37,646 bases of DNA from contig CAJTLS010000025.1 in the NCBI GenBank assembly GCA_910577295.1, positions 1 to 37,646 of the forward strand, given 5' to 3'. Source of the stretch: an uncultured Eubacterium sp. Its GTDB lineage: Bacteria; Bacillota; Clostridia; Lachnospirales; Lachnospiraceae. Below, in pieces: positions 1 through 8,353 of this stretch; the first letter of the stretch is position 1; each line of letters begins with the position of its first letter. The position numbers and the translations under genes were made by a program. Below the pieces are notes generated by a model. It was not told the origin of the DNA. It worked only from the letters and a program-made list of their open reading frames with translations, and ran no database searches.

Positions 1-141
1 GCCGGACGCAAAACCCAGAATGAAAAAACTTTACACGCTGATTTGCTGCTTGCCGGGATTGCACAGCTTGTCACCGTAATGGTTGCTGACAAGATCCATA
101 AACACCAATATATTCGCAGTCTAAAACCTCTGATCGCATAA
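1..141 (+). CDS. 3' end of an unidentified protein gene (partial)
   Basis: The first forward frame is open from the window edge to a TAA at 139-141 and encodes 46 residues, ending in LKPLIA. The visible part has a hydrophobic stretch (LLLAGIAQLVTVMVA) followed by a basic, His-containing tail. I do not recognise the family. A hairpin with a following T-rich run begins about 20 bases after the stop, which supports a real gene end. The gene body lies outside the window, so a chance open frame cannot be excluded. Confidence 0.4.
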   Translation, partial: AGRKTQNEKTLHADLLLAGIAQLVTVMVADKIHKHQYIRSLKPLIA

Positions 142-143
142 CC

Positions 144-212
144 TTACATACTATTTCGCAGGCAGATATCCCTATCTGCTTTGTTTTCATGTCTTAAAAT
201 CCGGTTGCCCAC
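144..212 (-). CDS. Possible 22-residue small protein, GTG start
   Basis: A GTG at 210-212 on the minus strand lies five bases after a perfect AGGAGG (218-223) and opens a 22-codon frame ending at TAA 144-146, three bases from the convergent stop at 141. The product would be hydrophilic and rich in Arg, Asp and Asn. A promoter-like site at 313-341 points towards it. The AGGAGG and the start codon both sit in the loop of a 10-bp stem (196-205 with 238-247), so translation could be structurally controlled. I recognise no family. At this length chance is a serious alternative. Confidence 0.25.
   Translation of the reverse strand: MGNRILRHENKADRDICLRNSM
161..188 (+). terminator. Hairpin with T-rich tail after the partial gene
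   Basis: The 7-bp perfect stem gcagata/tatctgc (162-168 and 173-179) has a 4-base loop and is followed by a T-rich run from 180. It lies about 20 bases after the stop of the upstream partial gene. The stem is only moderately stable, so termination strength is uncertain. Confidence 0.45.
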
Positions 213-312
213 ATCCACCTCCTGAAAATCTGGCATGACCGGATTTTTACCCTGCTGGGATCAAGATTGCGAACTTGTTTCGCAATTACCTAACAAATAT
301 ACTTCTGTTCAT

Positions 313-341
313 ATTATACGCTTTTCACCCTATCATTACAA
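313..341 (-). promoter_or_regulatory. Sigma-A-type promoter reading towards the window start
   Basis: On the minus strand TTGTAA (336-341) and a perfect TATAAT (313-318) are separated by exactly 17 bases. Transcription would run leftwards through the hairpins at 266-286 and 196-247 and the 22-codon frame, away from the histidine kinase. Confidence 0.5.
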
Positions 342-384
342 CAAAAAAAGTCACTAAATGAACCACTTGAGAAATTCCAATCAT
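325..384 (-). CDS. Tiny hydrophobic reading frame (toxin-like or remnant)
   Basis: An ATG at 382-384 follows GAGGAGG with only two bases of spacing and opens a 19-residue frame of almost only hydrophobic residues, ending in VVMIG. It could form one short membrane segment, as in type I toxin peptides. Against this, the Shine-Dalgarno spacing is too short for good translation, and the frame overlaps the promoter at 313-341. A TTG four bases downstream in another frame has better spacing but stops after eight codons, which suggests a decayed small gene. I keep it only as a candidate. Confidence 0.2.
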   Translation of the reverse strand: MIGISQVVHLVTFFVVMIG

Positions 385-604
385 AACCTCCTCTAAGCCG
401 TTGCATTCTTTCCTACAGAAGCCAAATCACCTTCGGCTCGGCAATTTTACTTTACTCCTTTAACTTTTTTGTTTTATTCTTGTTGTAAAACTACCGAGTT
501 TTCACTTCAATTATACAATTAATTTAACTTACTGATTTTAGGCTACCTCACCCACTTCCAAACCATTCCCAAATCATCACATTTCCATATACCGTAAGAT
601 TTCT

Positions 605-633
605 TTGTCTTTCCCAACCACCTGTGATATACT
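605..633 (+). promoter_or_regulatory. Promoter of the hybrid histidine kinase gene
   Basis: TTGTCT (605-610) and TATACT (628-633) are separated by 17 bases. The start codon of the kinase gene lies about 40 bases downstream. Confidence 0.5.
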
Positions 634-671
634 GTTATTACAATAATTGAATTATTACATACGGAGTAAAT

Positions 672-2672
672 ATGATGATAGGAAAAGAGCGCAACGACAA
701 CAAAATTCAGGCAGTACTGAAAAAACTGTATCCCCGTATTTCCGGTTTATATTTAATTCTTCCGCAAGAGAGTACTTACGAGGAATTACAGGCGGATGAC
801 TTTTTAAAAAAATATCTTGCCCAAAAAGGCACTTTATCCGAGGCATACCGCCTTCTCTTTTCGAGCAGCAAGAAAAGTTCGGATACTATCGCCTCTAACT
901 ATGACGCATTTACGGACGAAGCGCTATTTGAAAAAGACAACTTCAGCGGCAGTCTCGATTTGGAAAACAGACGCTATAATTTTCATATACTCAAAATTGC
1001 TGAAAATGAGAGCGTTTTGATGTTTTTTGAAAATATTCATGGGCTGCAATCCGATAAATTTGAAAAATTAAAAATGGATACAATACAGGAAAACTACCTG
1101 TTTTCGATGATTGTGGATTTAAAAAATGATACATGCAAAAATTCCACGACTACTGAGCTCAGCGTAGACCGACAGGATTATCTGGATATCAAATATTCAC
1201 AGTGGCGTTACATGATTGCCAACATGTTTTTGCCGGATGATAAGAGTATGTTTCTGATGATGTCGGAACCGGAATACATTATCCGGCAGCTGGAGCAGGA
1301 AAACCTTTTCAAATTTGAGATTCAAATGCAGAATATGCAGGGGGAGTACATCTGGGTTCGCCTTATGTTTAACCGCATGAAAGGCTTTTCACGGGAAAAT
1401 CCCGTGTTTGTATATACCGTGCAGGATATCCATGAAGATATGCTCCGCCTGCTGCAGCAGGAAAATATCATCGCTGCCGTGCAGGAAAAAAACCAGCAGC
1501 TTACCGATATCAATATGGCAAAGACTGTCTTCATTTCTAATATGTCTCATGAAATCCGCACACCAATCAATGCAGTTCTTGGCATGGATGAAATGATATT
1601 ACGCGAAACTTCAGACGAAACGATTCGCTCTTATGCCACTGATATAAAAAATGCAGGAAAAATGCTTTTAAGCATTATCAATGATATTTTGGATTATTCA
1701 AAAATCGAAGTCGGCAAAATGGAAATCATCCCTGTAGAGTATCATCTCACCGATTTGATACAGGATATTTATAATTTGATTTCTTTCAAATTAAAAGAAA
1801 AACAGCTCGATTTTAATATTGTAATGGAAGAAACCATCCCATCGGTTTTATATGGAGATGAGCTTCGGATTAAACAGATAATTATCAACCTTTTAACCAA
1901 CGCTGTTAAATACACAGAAAAAGGCGGTATTACTTTTCAAATCAGCCATGTTGAAGGGGAGGGAGATGAAATCGGACTAGCGATACAGATAACGGATACC
2001 GGCATAGGAATGAAACAGAACGATATGAAAAATCTGTTTACCGCTTTCCAACGACTGGACGAACAGCGCAATCACCATATCGAAGGCACCGGACTCGGCA
2101 TGAGTATTGTTGTCCGTCTCTTGGAACAGATGAATAGTAAATTAGAAGTTAAAAGTGTTTATGGTCAGGGCTCTTCTTTCTCTTTTGTTTTGCCACAGAA
2201 AGTAGTTCATACAGCGCCGGTTGGTCATTTTGATATTTATCAGAAACGACAGGACGGCAATGCACAGAGAAAACGAAATCTCTACGCTCCGAAAGCCAGA
2301 ATATTGGCGGTTGACGACACGCGAACAAATTTAATCATCGTCAAGGGATTGTTGAAGCACACGGCAATCCAACTGGATTGCGCCCGAAGCGGCAGGGAAT
2401 GTCTGGAAATGATAAGAGAAAACCATTACGATTTATTACTCTTAGACCACCTTATGCCGGATATGGACGGAATAGAAACACTCGGACATATACGCGGTAT
2501 GGGAGGAAAGTTTGAAACGCTGCCTGTGATTGCACTCACCGCCAATGTAATGACGAACGCAAGAGAACGATATATCAATGCCGGTTTTACCGATTTTCTG
2601 GAAAAACCTATTATTGCTTCCAAGCTGGACGAGGCATTGCTGACTTATCTTCCAGAAACGTGTTTCGAGTGA
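672..2672 (+). CDS. Soluble hybrid sensor histidine kinase/response regulator
   Basis: This 666-residue protein carries a complete phosphorelay core. A PAS-like sensory region (about residues 130-265) leads to a HisKA domain with the phospho-acceptor His293 in MSHEIRTP. A HATPase domain follows, with N-box (NLLTNAVKYTEKG), G1 (DTGIGM) and G2 (GTGLGMSIV) boxes. A C-terminal receiver domain has Asp592 in LLLLDHLMPD and the conserved Lys in FLEKPI. No membrane segment is visible, so it should be cytosolic. There is no DNA-binding output domain and no partner regulator nearby, so the signal probably passes to an unlinked Hpt or regulator protein. GGAG at 663-666 serves the ATG at 672 or the adjacent one at 675. 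The gene stands alone with its own promoter and a terminator behind it. The ligand is unknown. Confidence 0.93.
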   Translation: MMIGKERNDNKIQAVLKKLYPRISGLYLILPQESTYEELQADDFLKKYLAQKGTLSEAYRLLFSSSKKSSDTIASNYDAFTDEALFEKDNFSGSLDLENRRYNFHILKIAENESVLMFFENIHGLQSDKFEKLKMDTIQENYLFSMIVDLKNDTCKNSTTTELSVDRQDYLDIKYSQWRYMIANMFLPDDKSMFLMMSEPEYIIRQLEQENLFKFEIQMQNMQGEYIWVRLMFNRMKGFSRENPVFVYTVQDIHEDMLRLLQQENIIAAVQEKNQQLTDINMAKTVFISNMSHEIRTPINAVLGMDEMILRETSDETIRSYATDIKNAGKMLLSIINDILDYSKIEVGKMEIIPVEYHLTDLIQDIYNLISFKLKEKQLDFNIVMEETIPSVLYGDELRIKQIIINLLTNAVKYTEKGGITFQISHVEGEGDEIGLAIQITDTGIGMKQNDMKNLFTAFQRLDEQRNHHIEGTGLGMSIVVRLLEQMNSKLEVKSVYGQGSSFSFVLPQKVVHTAPVGHFDIYQKRQDGNAQRKRNLYAPKARILAVDDTRTNLIIVKGLLKHTAIQLDCARSGRECLEMIRENHYDLLLLDHLMPDMDGIETLGHIRGMGGKFETLPVIALTANVMTNARERYINAGFTDFLEKPIIASKLDEALLTYLPETCFE

Positions 2673-2697
2673 TATTATAAAAAGCACGTTGACACAA

Positions 2698-2762
2698 AAA
2701 AGAAACTCAAAATCCGGTTCGGGCATCTGAAAAATGCTTCTACCTGATTTTGAGTTTCTTTT
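2698..2762. terminator. Bidirectional terminator between kinase and xylanase genes
   Basis: A perfect 17-bp inverted repeat (2698-2714 and 2746-2762) has an A-run on its left and a T-run on its right. It lies between the convergent stop codons at 2672 and 2783, so it can end transcription from both sides. The loop is about 31 bases. Confidence 0.8.
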
Positions 2763-2782
2763 ATCTCTTTAATGTATTACTA

Positions 2783-4525
2783 TTAGTTTGTTGGCTCGAA
2801 TTGCCAAACCTGATTCGTTCCTTCCCAATATGCGTTCTGCACTACATTCGTATTGTCTGTTACACGAAGATGAAGTCCGCTCTTATCGTTTGTTACCTTT
2901 GTCATAATACCGAACTGTCCGGCTTTCGAAGTCGTTTTCAGTTTGAATTGCTGGGCGTCGCCACTATAGGCATGATAAATTCCAATATTCGTATTATCGC
3001 TCGTTCCCGCCCCGCTGACGTCGAGCATATAATCGCCAAGTGCGCTTGACAGCGTACAATAGCCGTTATCCAGTTTTCTAAAATACCATTTCTGACCAAG
3101 GGCGGATGATTTTGCCCCTGCTTCTACATTTTGTCCTGCTGCTCCTTTATTTCCCGTCACCTGAAGATATTTTCCGGATGCCGGATTTTTAATACAATAC
3201 CAACCGTTCGCAAGTGCCGTTGTATTTGTATTAACCGATGATGACTTTAATGTACATACAAAGGTAGAAACACTGTTTGCCGGCAAATATGCCCAGAAGC
3301 CATTATCTGTCAATGCCAAATTAGAAGTCTTTGCCAGATTCTCATTCGAAGCGGTACGATAACGATCTACTGTTCCTATATTCTGACCGTTTACGGTAAA
3401 TTTCTGGCTGATAGCAGAAGCGCTCTTATTCACTGCAACAATAACTGCTTTTCCGTCTCCCGTATATGCTGAAACATACACGCCCTGATTCGGTTTTTCC
3501 GTTGCCATAACACGCTTATAACCCGGACGGACAAACTTCGAATACTGTGCCATACAGTAGCCGCGCTTACTGATGGTGCCATCCTCTTTCATCGGACTGT
3601 AACTTCTTCGAATGTACCACCACACATAGGTCTGCAAATTATTCACCATTGCATTATGTATATGCTCGGAAACTCCTAATGCTTCCGGCCATCTGTCCGC
3701 TGAATTTTGGTCGCTGTTCGGATAGTAAACTTCCGTCATCCAAAGCTGCTTGCCGGCGCCCTTTTGCTGGAACAAAGGCCATGCAAAGTTCTTATAAGGA
3801 GTACCGTATAAATGAGTTCCCACAATATCTACATTGGACAGCGCTTTTGAATCATTCAAAACCGGATCCATAATATTTTTATTATAAGAGAACGATTCCG
3901 GAGCAATCAGACGGCAGTTTATGGAACCGGCGTAATACTTCAAAAATGTCACGATTTCACTTGCATTCCACCATGTCCAGTCATGTCCGTAATCCGGCTC
4001 ATTAGCCATAGAAACCGCATACAGATTAACTCCGTTATTCTTCATATATGTCACAAAATTATTTATGTGTGCGGCATACTCGGCATACTTGTCATGTCGC
4101 AGTCTCTTTGCTTTTGTATCCCCATTATGATTGAATGTTTCCACAAGATTGCTCGGCGGATTCCACGGTGTGGCAAATACAATAGCTCCTTTGGCAATCG
4201 CCGCTTTGGCAGTAGGAACTTCTTTATACCAATTCCTGCTGTCGGAATCAATAAAAATACGCAGTACGGAAAAACCTAATTGATTCGTATTGTTACCAAA
4301 CGCTGTCTCTCTCTGTCCTGCCGTCAAATCTCCTGCCCATGAAGGATGATTCATACCGCCAAAACCTTTAATTTCCTGATGCTTTGTTGATAGGTTGATA
4401 ACTGCGTCGGAAGCGCTTGCCGCTTCGACTTTCTTTTCACTGATTGGAAATACACCAATCATCAGCGAAAGCATAATAACCCCAGCCAATAATGCCTTCA
4501 CCGGCTTCTTAAATTTTAACCCCAT
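2783..4525 (-). CDS. xynC: Secreted GH30 subfamily 8 glucuronoxylanase with ricin-type domain
   Basis: This 580-residue exoenzyme should cut the xylan backbone near 4-O-methylglucuronic acid side chains. A signal peptide (residues 1-36, ending VEAAS) precedes a GH30 catalytic barrel plus side beta-domain (about 40-430). The acid/base is Glu176 in MANEPDY and the nucleophile is Glu265 in WMTEVYYP. The stretch YIRRSYSPMKEDGTISKRGY (304-323) is nearly identical to the Bacillus XynC loop whose Arg grips the glucuronate, which places it in the appendage-dependent subfamily 8. The C-terminus (about 440-580) is a ricin-type beta-trefoil, probably carbohydrate binding. An excellent AAGGAGGT lies at 4536-4543 before the ATG. 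No other xylan genes are nearby; it appears to be a single-gene unit with its own promoter. Confidence 0.93.
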   Translation of the reverse strand: MGLKFKKPVKALLAGVIMLSLMIGVFPISEKKVEAASASDAVINLSTKHQEIKGFGGMNHPSWAGDLTAGQRETAFGNNTNQLGFSVLRIFIDSDSRNWYKEVPTAKAAIAKGAIVFATPWNPPSNLVETFNHNGDTKAKRLRHDKYAEYAAHINNFVTYMKNNGVNLYAVSMANEPDYGHDWTWWNASEIVTFLKYYAGSINCRLIAPESFSYNKNIMDPVLNDSKALSNVDIVGTHLYGTPYKNFAWPLFQQKGAGKQLWMTEVYYPNSDQNSADRWPEALGVSEHIHNAMVNNLQTYVWWYIRRSYSPMKEDGTISKRGYCMAQYSKFVRPGYKRVMATEKPNQGVYVSAYTGDGKAVIVAVNKSASAISQKFTVNGQNIGTVDRYRTASNENLAKTSNLALTDNGFWAYLPANSVSTFVCTLKSSSVNTNTTALANGWYCIKNPASGKYLQVTGNKGAAGQNVEAGAKSSALGQKWYFRKLDNGYCTLSSALGDYMLDVSGAGTSDNTNIGIYHAYSGDAQQFKLKTTSKAGQFGIMTKVTNDKSGLHLRVTDNTNVVQNAYWEGTNQVWQFEPTN

Positions 4526-4571
4526 TGTAACATTAACCTCCTTAATTAATTATTTATATATCTTTTATTAA

Positions 4572-4600
4572 AATATAATTAAATTTCCAATATTAGACAA
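4572..4600 (-). promoter_or_regulatory. Promoter of the glucuronoxylanase gene
   Basis: On the minus strand TTGTCT (4595-4600) and TATATT (4572-4577) are 17 bases apart, about 45 bases before the xynC start. No clear catabolite-repression operator was seen. Confidence 0.45.
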
Positions 4601-4659
4601 TGATTGATTAGGAACAAAAATTGATTTTTTGTGCACAAATAACATGCATTTCCAGAATC

Positions 4660-5943
4660 CTATTCATACCGCAATGCTTCAATGGGGTTCATTTTTGCCG
4701 CCCGATTCGCAGGATAATAGCCGAACAACACTCCGATTATCATTGAGAACATGACCGCTCCCACGATAGCCGACACGGGCACCACTGCAGAATAGCCTAA
4801 CGCAGACACCGCAAACGCACCTAGCAACAGACCGAAGATTATCCCTGATATTCCTCCTATCAGACAGAGTATCATTGATTCTACAATAAACTGAAAGCGA
4901 ATTGCGCTATTTTTTGCGCCAAGCGCCTTTCGCATGCCAATCTCTTTTGTCCGTTCGGTAACGGATACAAGCATAATATTCATAATACCAATTCCGCCTA
5001 CTAGTAGCGATATCCCCGCGATAAAGGCAATCGCAATAGATACTGACCGTATGACATTACTCATGGAGCCTTTCATGGAACTCATCGTCACCGTGCGGAT
5101 TTGATAGTCGTTGTTGTTCCCAAAAAATTTCCGGTTCATATAAGTTTCGATTTTGGCGGCAAAATCAGCCAGATTCTCTACTTGAGGGTGCGCAACAATC
5201 GTAAATCCCCCATATCCGTTTGCAGAATGCATCATCTCTTTCCCCGTTGTAACCGGAATGTAGACCATTGTCACTACATCCTCTTCCGCCTCCTGTGAAA
5301 AAGAAGTATCCTCTCTATATTTGTATACTCCGACAACATAAAAGTCATAATTCATATTCCCTATCGCGATAGTGAGAGGACGGCCAAGCACGGATTGCCT
5401 GTCGCCGCCAAACAGTTGTCCGGCAAGCTTGTCGGATATCATAATCACAGGTTTCCGTTCCTTCACATCTCTCTCTGACAGATACCGTCCACAGAGAAGC
5501 CGGCTGTCATTCGAATCAAAGTATCCCCGGTTAATTCCGTAAATGCTCACATTGGCTGAATTCATGCCGGATTGTAAGACAGCATTGCCGACAATTTCAT
5601 TCAGCGCCACGGAAGCAATCTCTGTCTGGTACTCCCGTTTCACATCGTCTATCATCTCATCGGTAATACGCTCTTCTTCTTTACGGTTCATTTGCTTTTG
5701 CGAATCTCCGCCATTGCCTCTTTCAAGCTCTTTGTCGCTTCTCTTGCGGAGTCCTGCCATGATATTATTGGCTCCCATCCTCACAAAAGTCTGCGTAATG
5801 GAATGCGTCAATGAAGAACTGACCGTCATTATAGCTATCACCGAACCAATACCGATAATAATACCGAGCATCGTAAGAAAGGCCCGCATTTTATTATTGG
5901 CAATCCCCATAATGCCAAGTTTAATACTCTCACGAATTAACAT
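4660..5943 (-). CDS. MacB/FtsX-type ABC transporter permease
   Basis: This 427-residue protein has the MacB-like layout. A first membrane helix (about 18-43, with FLTMLGIIIGIGSVIAIM) is followed by a large extracytoplasmic domain (about 50-300). Three C-terminal helices form the FtsX domain, which contains the typical GIMNIMLVSVTERTKEIGMR (20-residue) motif near 320-340. Such proteins work as homodimers with a separate LolD-like ATPase and an adaptor, to expel peptides, lipids or drugs by mechanotransmission. The ATG lies 14 bases inside the upstream adaptor gene with GGAGGAG before it, so translation is coupled. The MacB domain contains a Ser/Asn/Gln/Lys-rich insertion near 65-85. No ATPase is fused or adjacent, so the ATP-binding partner must come from elsewhere. 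The substrate is unknown. Confidence 0.9.
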   Translation of the reverse strand: MLIRESIKLGIMGIANNKMRAFLTMLGIIIGIGSVIAIMTVSSSLTHSITQTFVRMGANNIMAGLRKRSDKELERGNGGDSQKQMNRKEEERITDEMIDDVKREYQTEIASVALNEIVGNAVLQSGMNSANVSIYGINRGYFDSNDSRLLCGRYLSERDVKERKPVIMISDKLAGQLFGGDRQSVLGRPLTIAIGNMNYDFYVVGVYKYREDTSFSQEAEEDVVTMVYIPVTTGKEMMHSANGYGGFTIVAHPQVENLADFAAKIETYMNRKFFGNNNDYQIRTVTMSSMKGSMSNVIRSVSIAIAFIAGISLLVGGIGIMNIMLVSVTERTKEIGMRKALGAKNSAIRFQFIVESMILCLIGGISGIIFGLLLGAFAVSALGYSAVVPVSAIVGAVMFSMIIGVLFGYYPANRAAKMNPIEALRYE

Positions 5944-7282
5944 TCTGCTCCTCCCCCTCGTCGGTATCAGCCGGCATCAGCACCTGCAATCCCTCTTTCA
6001 GCTCTTCTCCCATCACCTCTACATAATAATCGCTTTCCATCCCCTTGGAAACGCTAATCTCCCTGCGCGTCCCGTTCTCATCTTCCACATACAAAACCGT
6101 ATTCCCGTTTTTGTTTCTGTACACGGCGTCATAGGGCACGGCAAAAACATCCGCCGCCTCCTCTATTATAATGCTGCATCTGGCGGTCATCCCAATACGC
6201 AATTTTTCATTGTTCTCTTTTAACTGAATACGAATCACATACCCCGAAGCCGCGCCGGCAGCGGAATAACCATTCGAGCCGGCCGTGCCGTTATTGGCGG
6301 TGCTTGTACCGGTGCGGGAAGCTCCTTTTGTTTTCGCCACATAAGAAATTTCCCCCTCTTGTTCATCCTGTCCGGCAGCATTGATAAAAACCCGCACCTC
6401 TTGTCCTTTCCCGATACGCGAGACGGCATATTCATCCACTGTCGCATATACTTGCAAATTCTCACAATCGCTAATCTCAAACAAATCCGCGCCCTGATAC
6501 CAGTCTCCCTCTTCCACGCCTACCATTACGACAGTGCCGGAAAGCGGGGCAGTCACCGAACAGTTTTTTAATGCTTTCCGTGCTTCCCTGACTTTCTGTT
6601 CAGCCTCCCGCATAAGCGACTTATTATTATTTTTTGTGACAATGACCTGTTCCTTTGCTGACTGGAGGTTACTGCGGTTCTGCCGGTTCCCCGTCTCTCT
6701 CTCCAATTGCGCCTGCTCATAAGCTCTCTTTGCCTGATTCAATGTTTGTCCGGCCCTCTGGCGCTCCGTCGAATCGCCAACAGATTGAAATGCCTCTTTC
6801 GCTGACAGATAGTCGGCTTTCGCTACTCTTTCCGCGACAGCATAACTCTTCCTTTTTATCGCATAATTTTCTTTTGCTTCCTCCAGTTTGCGGTTGGCAG
6901 AAGCAAGCTGCATGTCTGCGTGCATTTCTGTTTCCGCTAAATTTTCTTTCCTGTCAAAAAGAGCCATCCGCAAATCCGTTTCATCAAACGACATCAGCTT
7001 TTGACCCTTTTTGACTTTATCTCCTTCTTTGACATTTACTTTCTTCACTATTACATTGGATACCTTGGCGCTGATTTTCTTCGTACTGACACTCTCCAAT
7101 ACACCTGTGACGCTGACCGAGTCTGTTATATCCCTTTTCGTAAGCGTCATTTTCGTCTGCCCTGCCCCCTCATCTCTCTTTTCCACTCTTCCTGATTTAT
7201 AAAATACGGCAGCAATACCGACAATTACAATTATGGCGGCGGCAATCACATAACTTTTGTGCTTTTTTATCCATTTTTCCAA
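5930..7282 (-). CDS. HlyD/MacA-type membrane fusion (adaptor) protein
   Basis: This 450-residue adaptor has one N-terminal membrane anchor (about residues 10-28). A split biotinyl-lipoyl-like domain (KVNVKEGDKVKKGQKLMSFD near 79-98, and VTAPLSGTVVMVGVEEGD near 245) flanks a long helical hairpin rich in Glu, Lys and Gln. Beta-barrel and membrane-proximal domains follow (ADVFAVPYDAVYRNKNG). In Gram-positives such proteins join ABC permeases to export substrates. The start is TTG at 7280-7282 (MEKWIKKHK) behind AGGAGG at 7294-7299 with a rather long 11-base gap; no in-frame ATG is available upstream. It overlaps the permease by 14 bases. A Gly/Ser/Ala/Thr-rich insertion (about 318-345) interrupts the barrel region and looks like a flexible loop. 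Confidence 0.88.
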   Translation of the reverse strand: MEKWIKKHKSYVIAAAIIVIVGIAAVFYKSGRVEKRDEGAGQTKMTLTKRDITDSVSVTGVLESVSTKKISAKVSNVIVKKVNVKEGDKVKKGQKLMSFDETDLRMALFDRKENLAETEMHADMQLASANRKLEEAKENYAIKRKSYAVAERVAKADYLSAKEAFQSVGDSTERQRAGQTLNQAKRAYEQAQLERETGNRQNRSNLQSAKEQVIVTKNNNKSLMREAEQKVREARKALKNCSVTAPLSGTVVMVGVEEGDWYQGADLFEISDCENLQVYATVDEYAVSRIGKGQEVRVFINAAGQDEQEGEISYVAKTKGASRTGTSTANNGTAGSNGYSAAGAASGYVIRIQLKENNEKLRIGMTARCSIIIEEAADVFAVPYDAVYRNKNGNTVLYVEDENGTRREISVSKGMESDYYVEVMGEELKEGLQVLMPADTDEGEEQNVNS

Positions 7283-7393
7283 TAAAATCCAGTCCTCCTG
7301 TTCCGGCCATTCTTCCTTTCCCGTTTTACTGAAATTGAGAATATAAAGAAAATGTGAACAGGATGTGTAAAGAGCTTGACGAAACTGTGCCTT

Positions 7394-8353
7394 TTACATC
7401 CAATTTTTGAGTAATTCCTCTAATTTCTGGTAAGTCTCTATATCATTCATCTCCCGCCGCAGCGCCGCAGAATGCGGATATCCCGCCGTATACCAAGCCG
7501 CATGGCTGCGCATCTCGAGAATCCCTCTCTTCTCTCCTTTCCACTCCGTCTGCATTCTGGCATGGCGCAAAATCATCTCACATACAACCCGAAAGGAGGG
7601 CTTTGCTATCTCCTTTCCGCTTTGCAGATATTCCTTAATCTGGTAAAAAATCCATGGGTTTCCTCTGGCGGCACGTCCAATCATAATACCGTCGCATCCG
7701 GTTTGTGTCAGCATTGCCTGCGCGTCCTGCGGCGTTACGACATCGCCATTACCGATAACCGGAATACTAACTGCCTGCTTCACAGACGTAATCACATCCC
7801 AATCCGCTTTCCCGCTGTAATACTGCTCTCTCGTACGTCCATGAACCGCCACGGCAGCAGCTCCCGCCTCCTCTGCCGCTTTCGCCAGCGCCACAGCCTG
7901 CATATCATTTTCACGGAAGCCTTTGCGGAATTTCACCGTCACCGGCTTGTCAATCGCTTTCACCGTCTTTTCAATAATTTTAGCTGCCAACGGAATATTG
8001 TTCAGGAGAGCCGAACCCTCCCCATTGTTGACTACTTTCGGAACCGGACACCCCATATTGATATCTAAAATATCAAAATTTCTTTCCTCAATCCGTTTTG
8101 CCTGCTCGCTTATAATATCGGGGTCAGCGCCAAAAAGCTGCAGGGAGACTGGACGTTCCCTATCGTTAATACGGAGCAAATCTTCTGTATTTTTATTGTT
8201 ATACATAATTCCTTTGGCGCTTACCATCTCCGTACAAATCAAATCCGCCCCCTGCTCTTTACAGAGCAGACGAAATGGCAGGTCGGTAACGCCTGCCATC
8301 GGTGCTAATATTACATTTCCATGTAAACATACTTGTCCAATTTTTAACTTCAT
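7394..8353 (-). CDS. dusB: tRNA-dihydrouridine synthase (DusB type)
   Basis: This FMN enzyme of 319 residues reduces uridines in the tRNA D-loop with NADPH. The TIM barrel begins with the typical LAPMAGVTDLPFR (16-28). The catalytic cysteine is Cys102 in NMGCPVPKV. The flavin and phosphate contacts appear in VHGRTREQYYSGKADW (around 170-185) and GNGDV...DGIMIGRAARGNPWIF. The C-terminal helical tRNA-binding part is complete. The start overlaps the stop of coaX by four bases (ATGA), so the two are translationally coupled. The dusB/coaX pairing is common among Firmicutes. It is the last gene of the packed minus-strand run; a 111-base gap with no clear terminator separates it from the adaptor gene. 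Confidence 0.95.
   Translation of the reverse strand: MKLKIGQVCLHGNVILAPMAGVTDLPFRLLCKEQGADLICTEMVSAKGIMYNNKNTEDLLRINDRERPVSLQLFGADPDIISEQAKRIEERNFDILDINMGCPVPKVVNNGEGSALLNNIPLAAKIIEKTVKAIDKPVTVKFRKGFRENDMQAVALAKAAEEAGAAAVAVHGRTREQYYSGKADWDVITSVKQAVSIPVIGNGDVVTPQDAQAMLTQTGCDGIMIGRAARGNPWIFYQIKEYLQSGKEIAKPSFRVVCEMILRHARMQTEWKGEKRGILEMRSHAAWYTAGYPHSAALRREMNDIETYQKLEELLKNWM

Larger units (their letters stand above)
142..671. other. Gene-poor structured intergenic region
   Basis: No normal-length gene is visible here. The stretch holds a 10-bp stem AAAATCCGGT/ACCGGATTTT (196-205 and 238-247), an 8-bp stem ATTGCGAA/TTCGCAAT (266-273 and 279-286), a minus-strand promoter at 313-341, two tiny minus-strand frames (144-212 and 325-384), a structured stretch at 394-450 with GCCG/CGGC complementarity, and the kinase promoter at 605-633. 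No known riboswitch consensus was recognised. Confidence 0.5.

Noticed and set aside
394..450. Possible riboswitch on the minus strand before the 19-codon frame
   Set aside because: I compared it with c-di-GMP, glycine, fluoride and M-box consensus features as I remember them and found no match, so it is only noted as structured.
5543..6223. Long plus-strand open frame of 226 codons
   Set aside because: It lies fully antisense to the permease/adaptor genes, spans their overlap, shows no domain and has no ribosome site; it is a shadow of their codon pattern.
7472..8068. Plus-strand open frame of 198 codons
   Set aside because: Antisense to dusB, rich in Arg and His, no recognisable motif.
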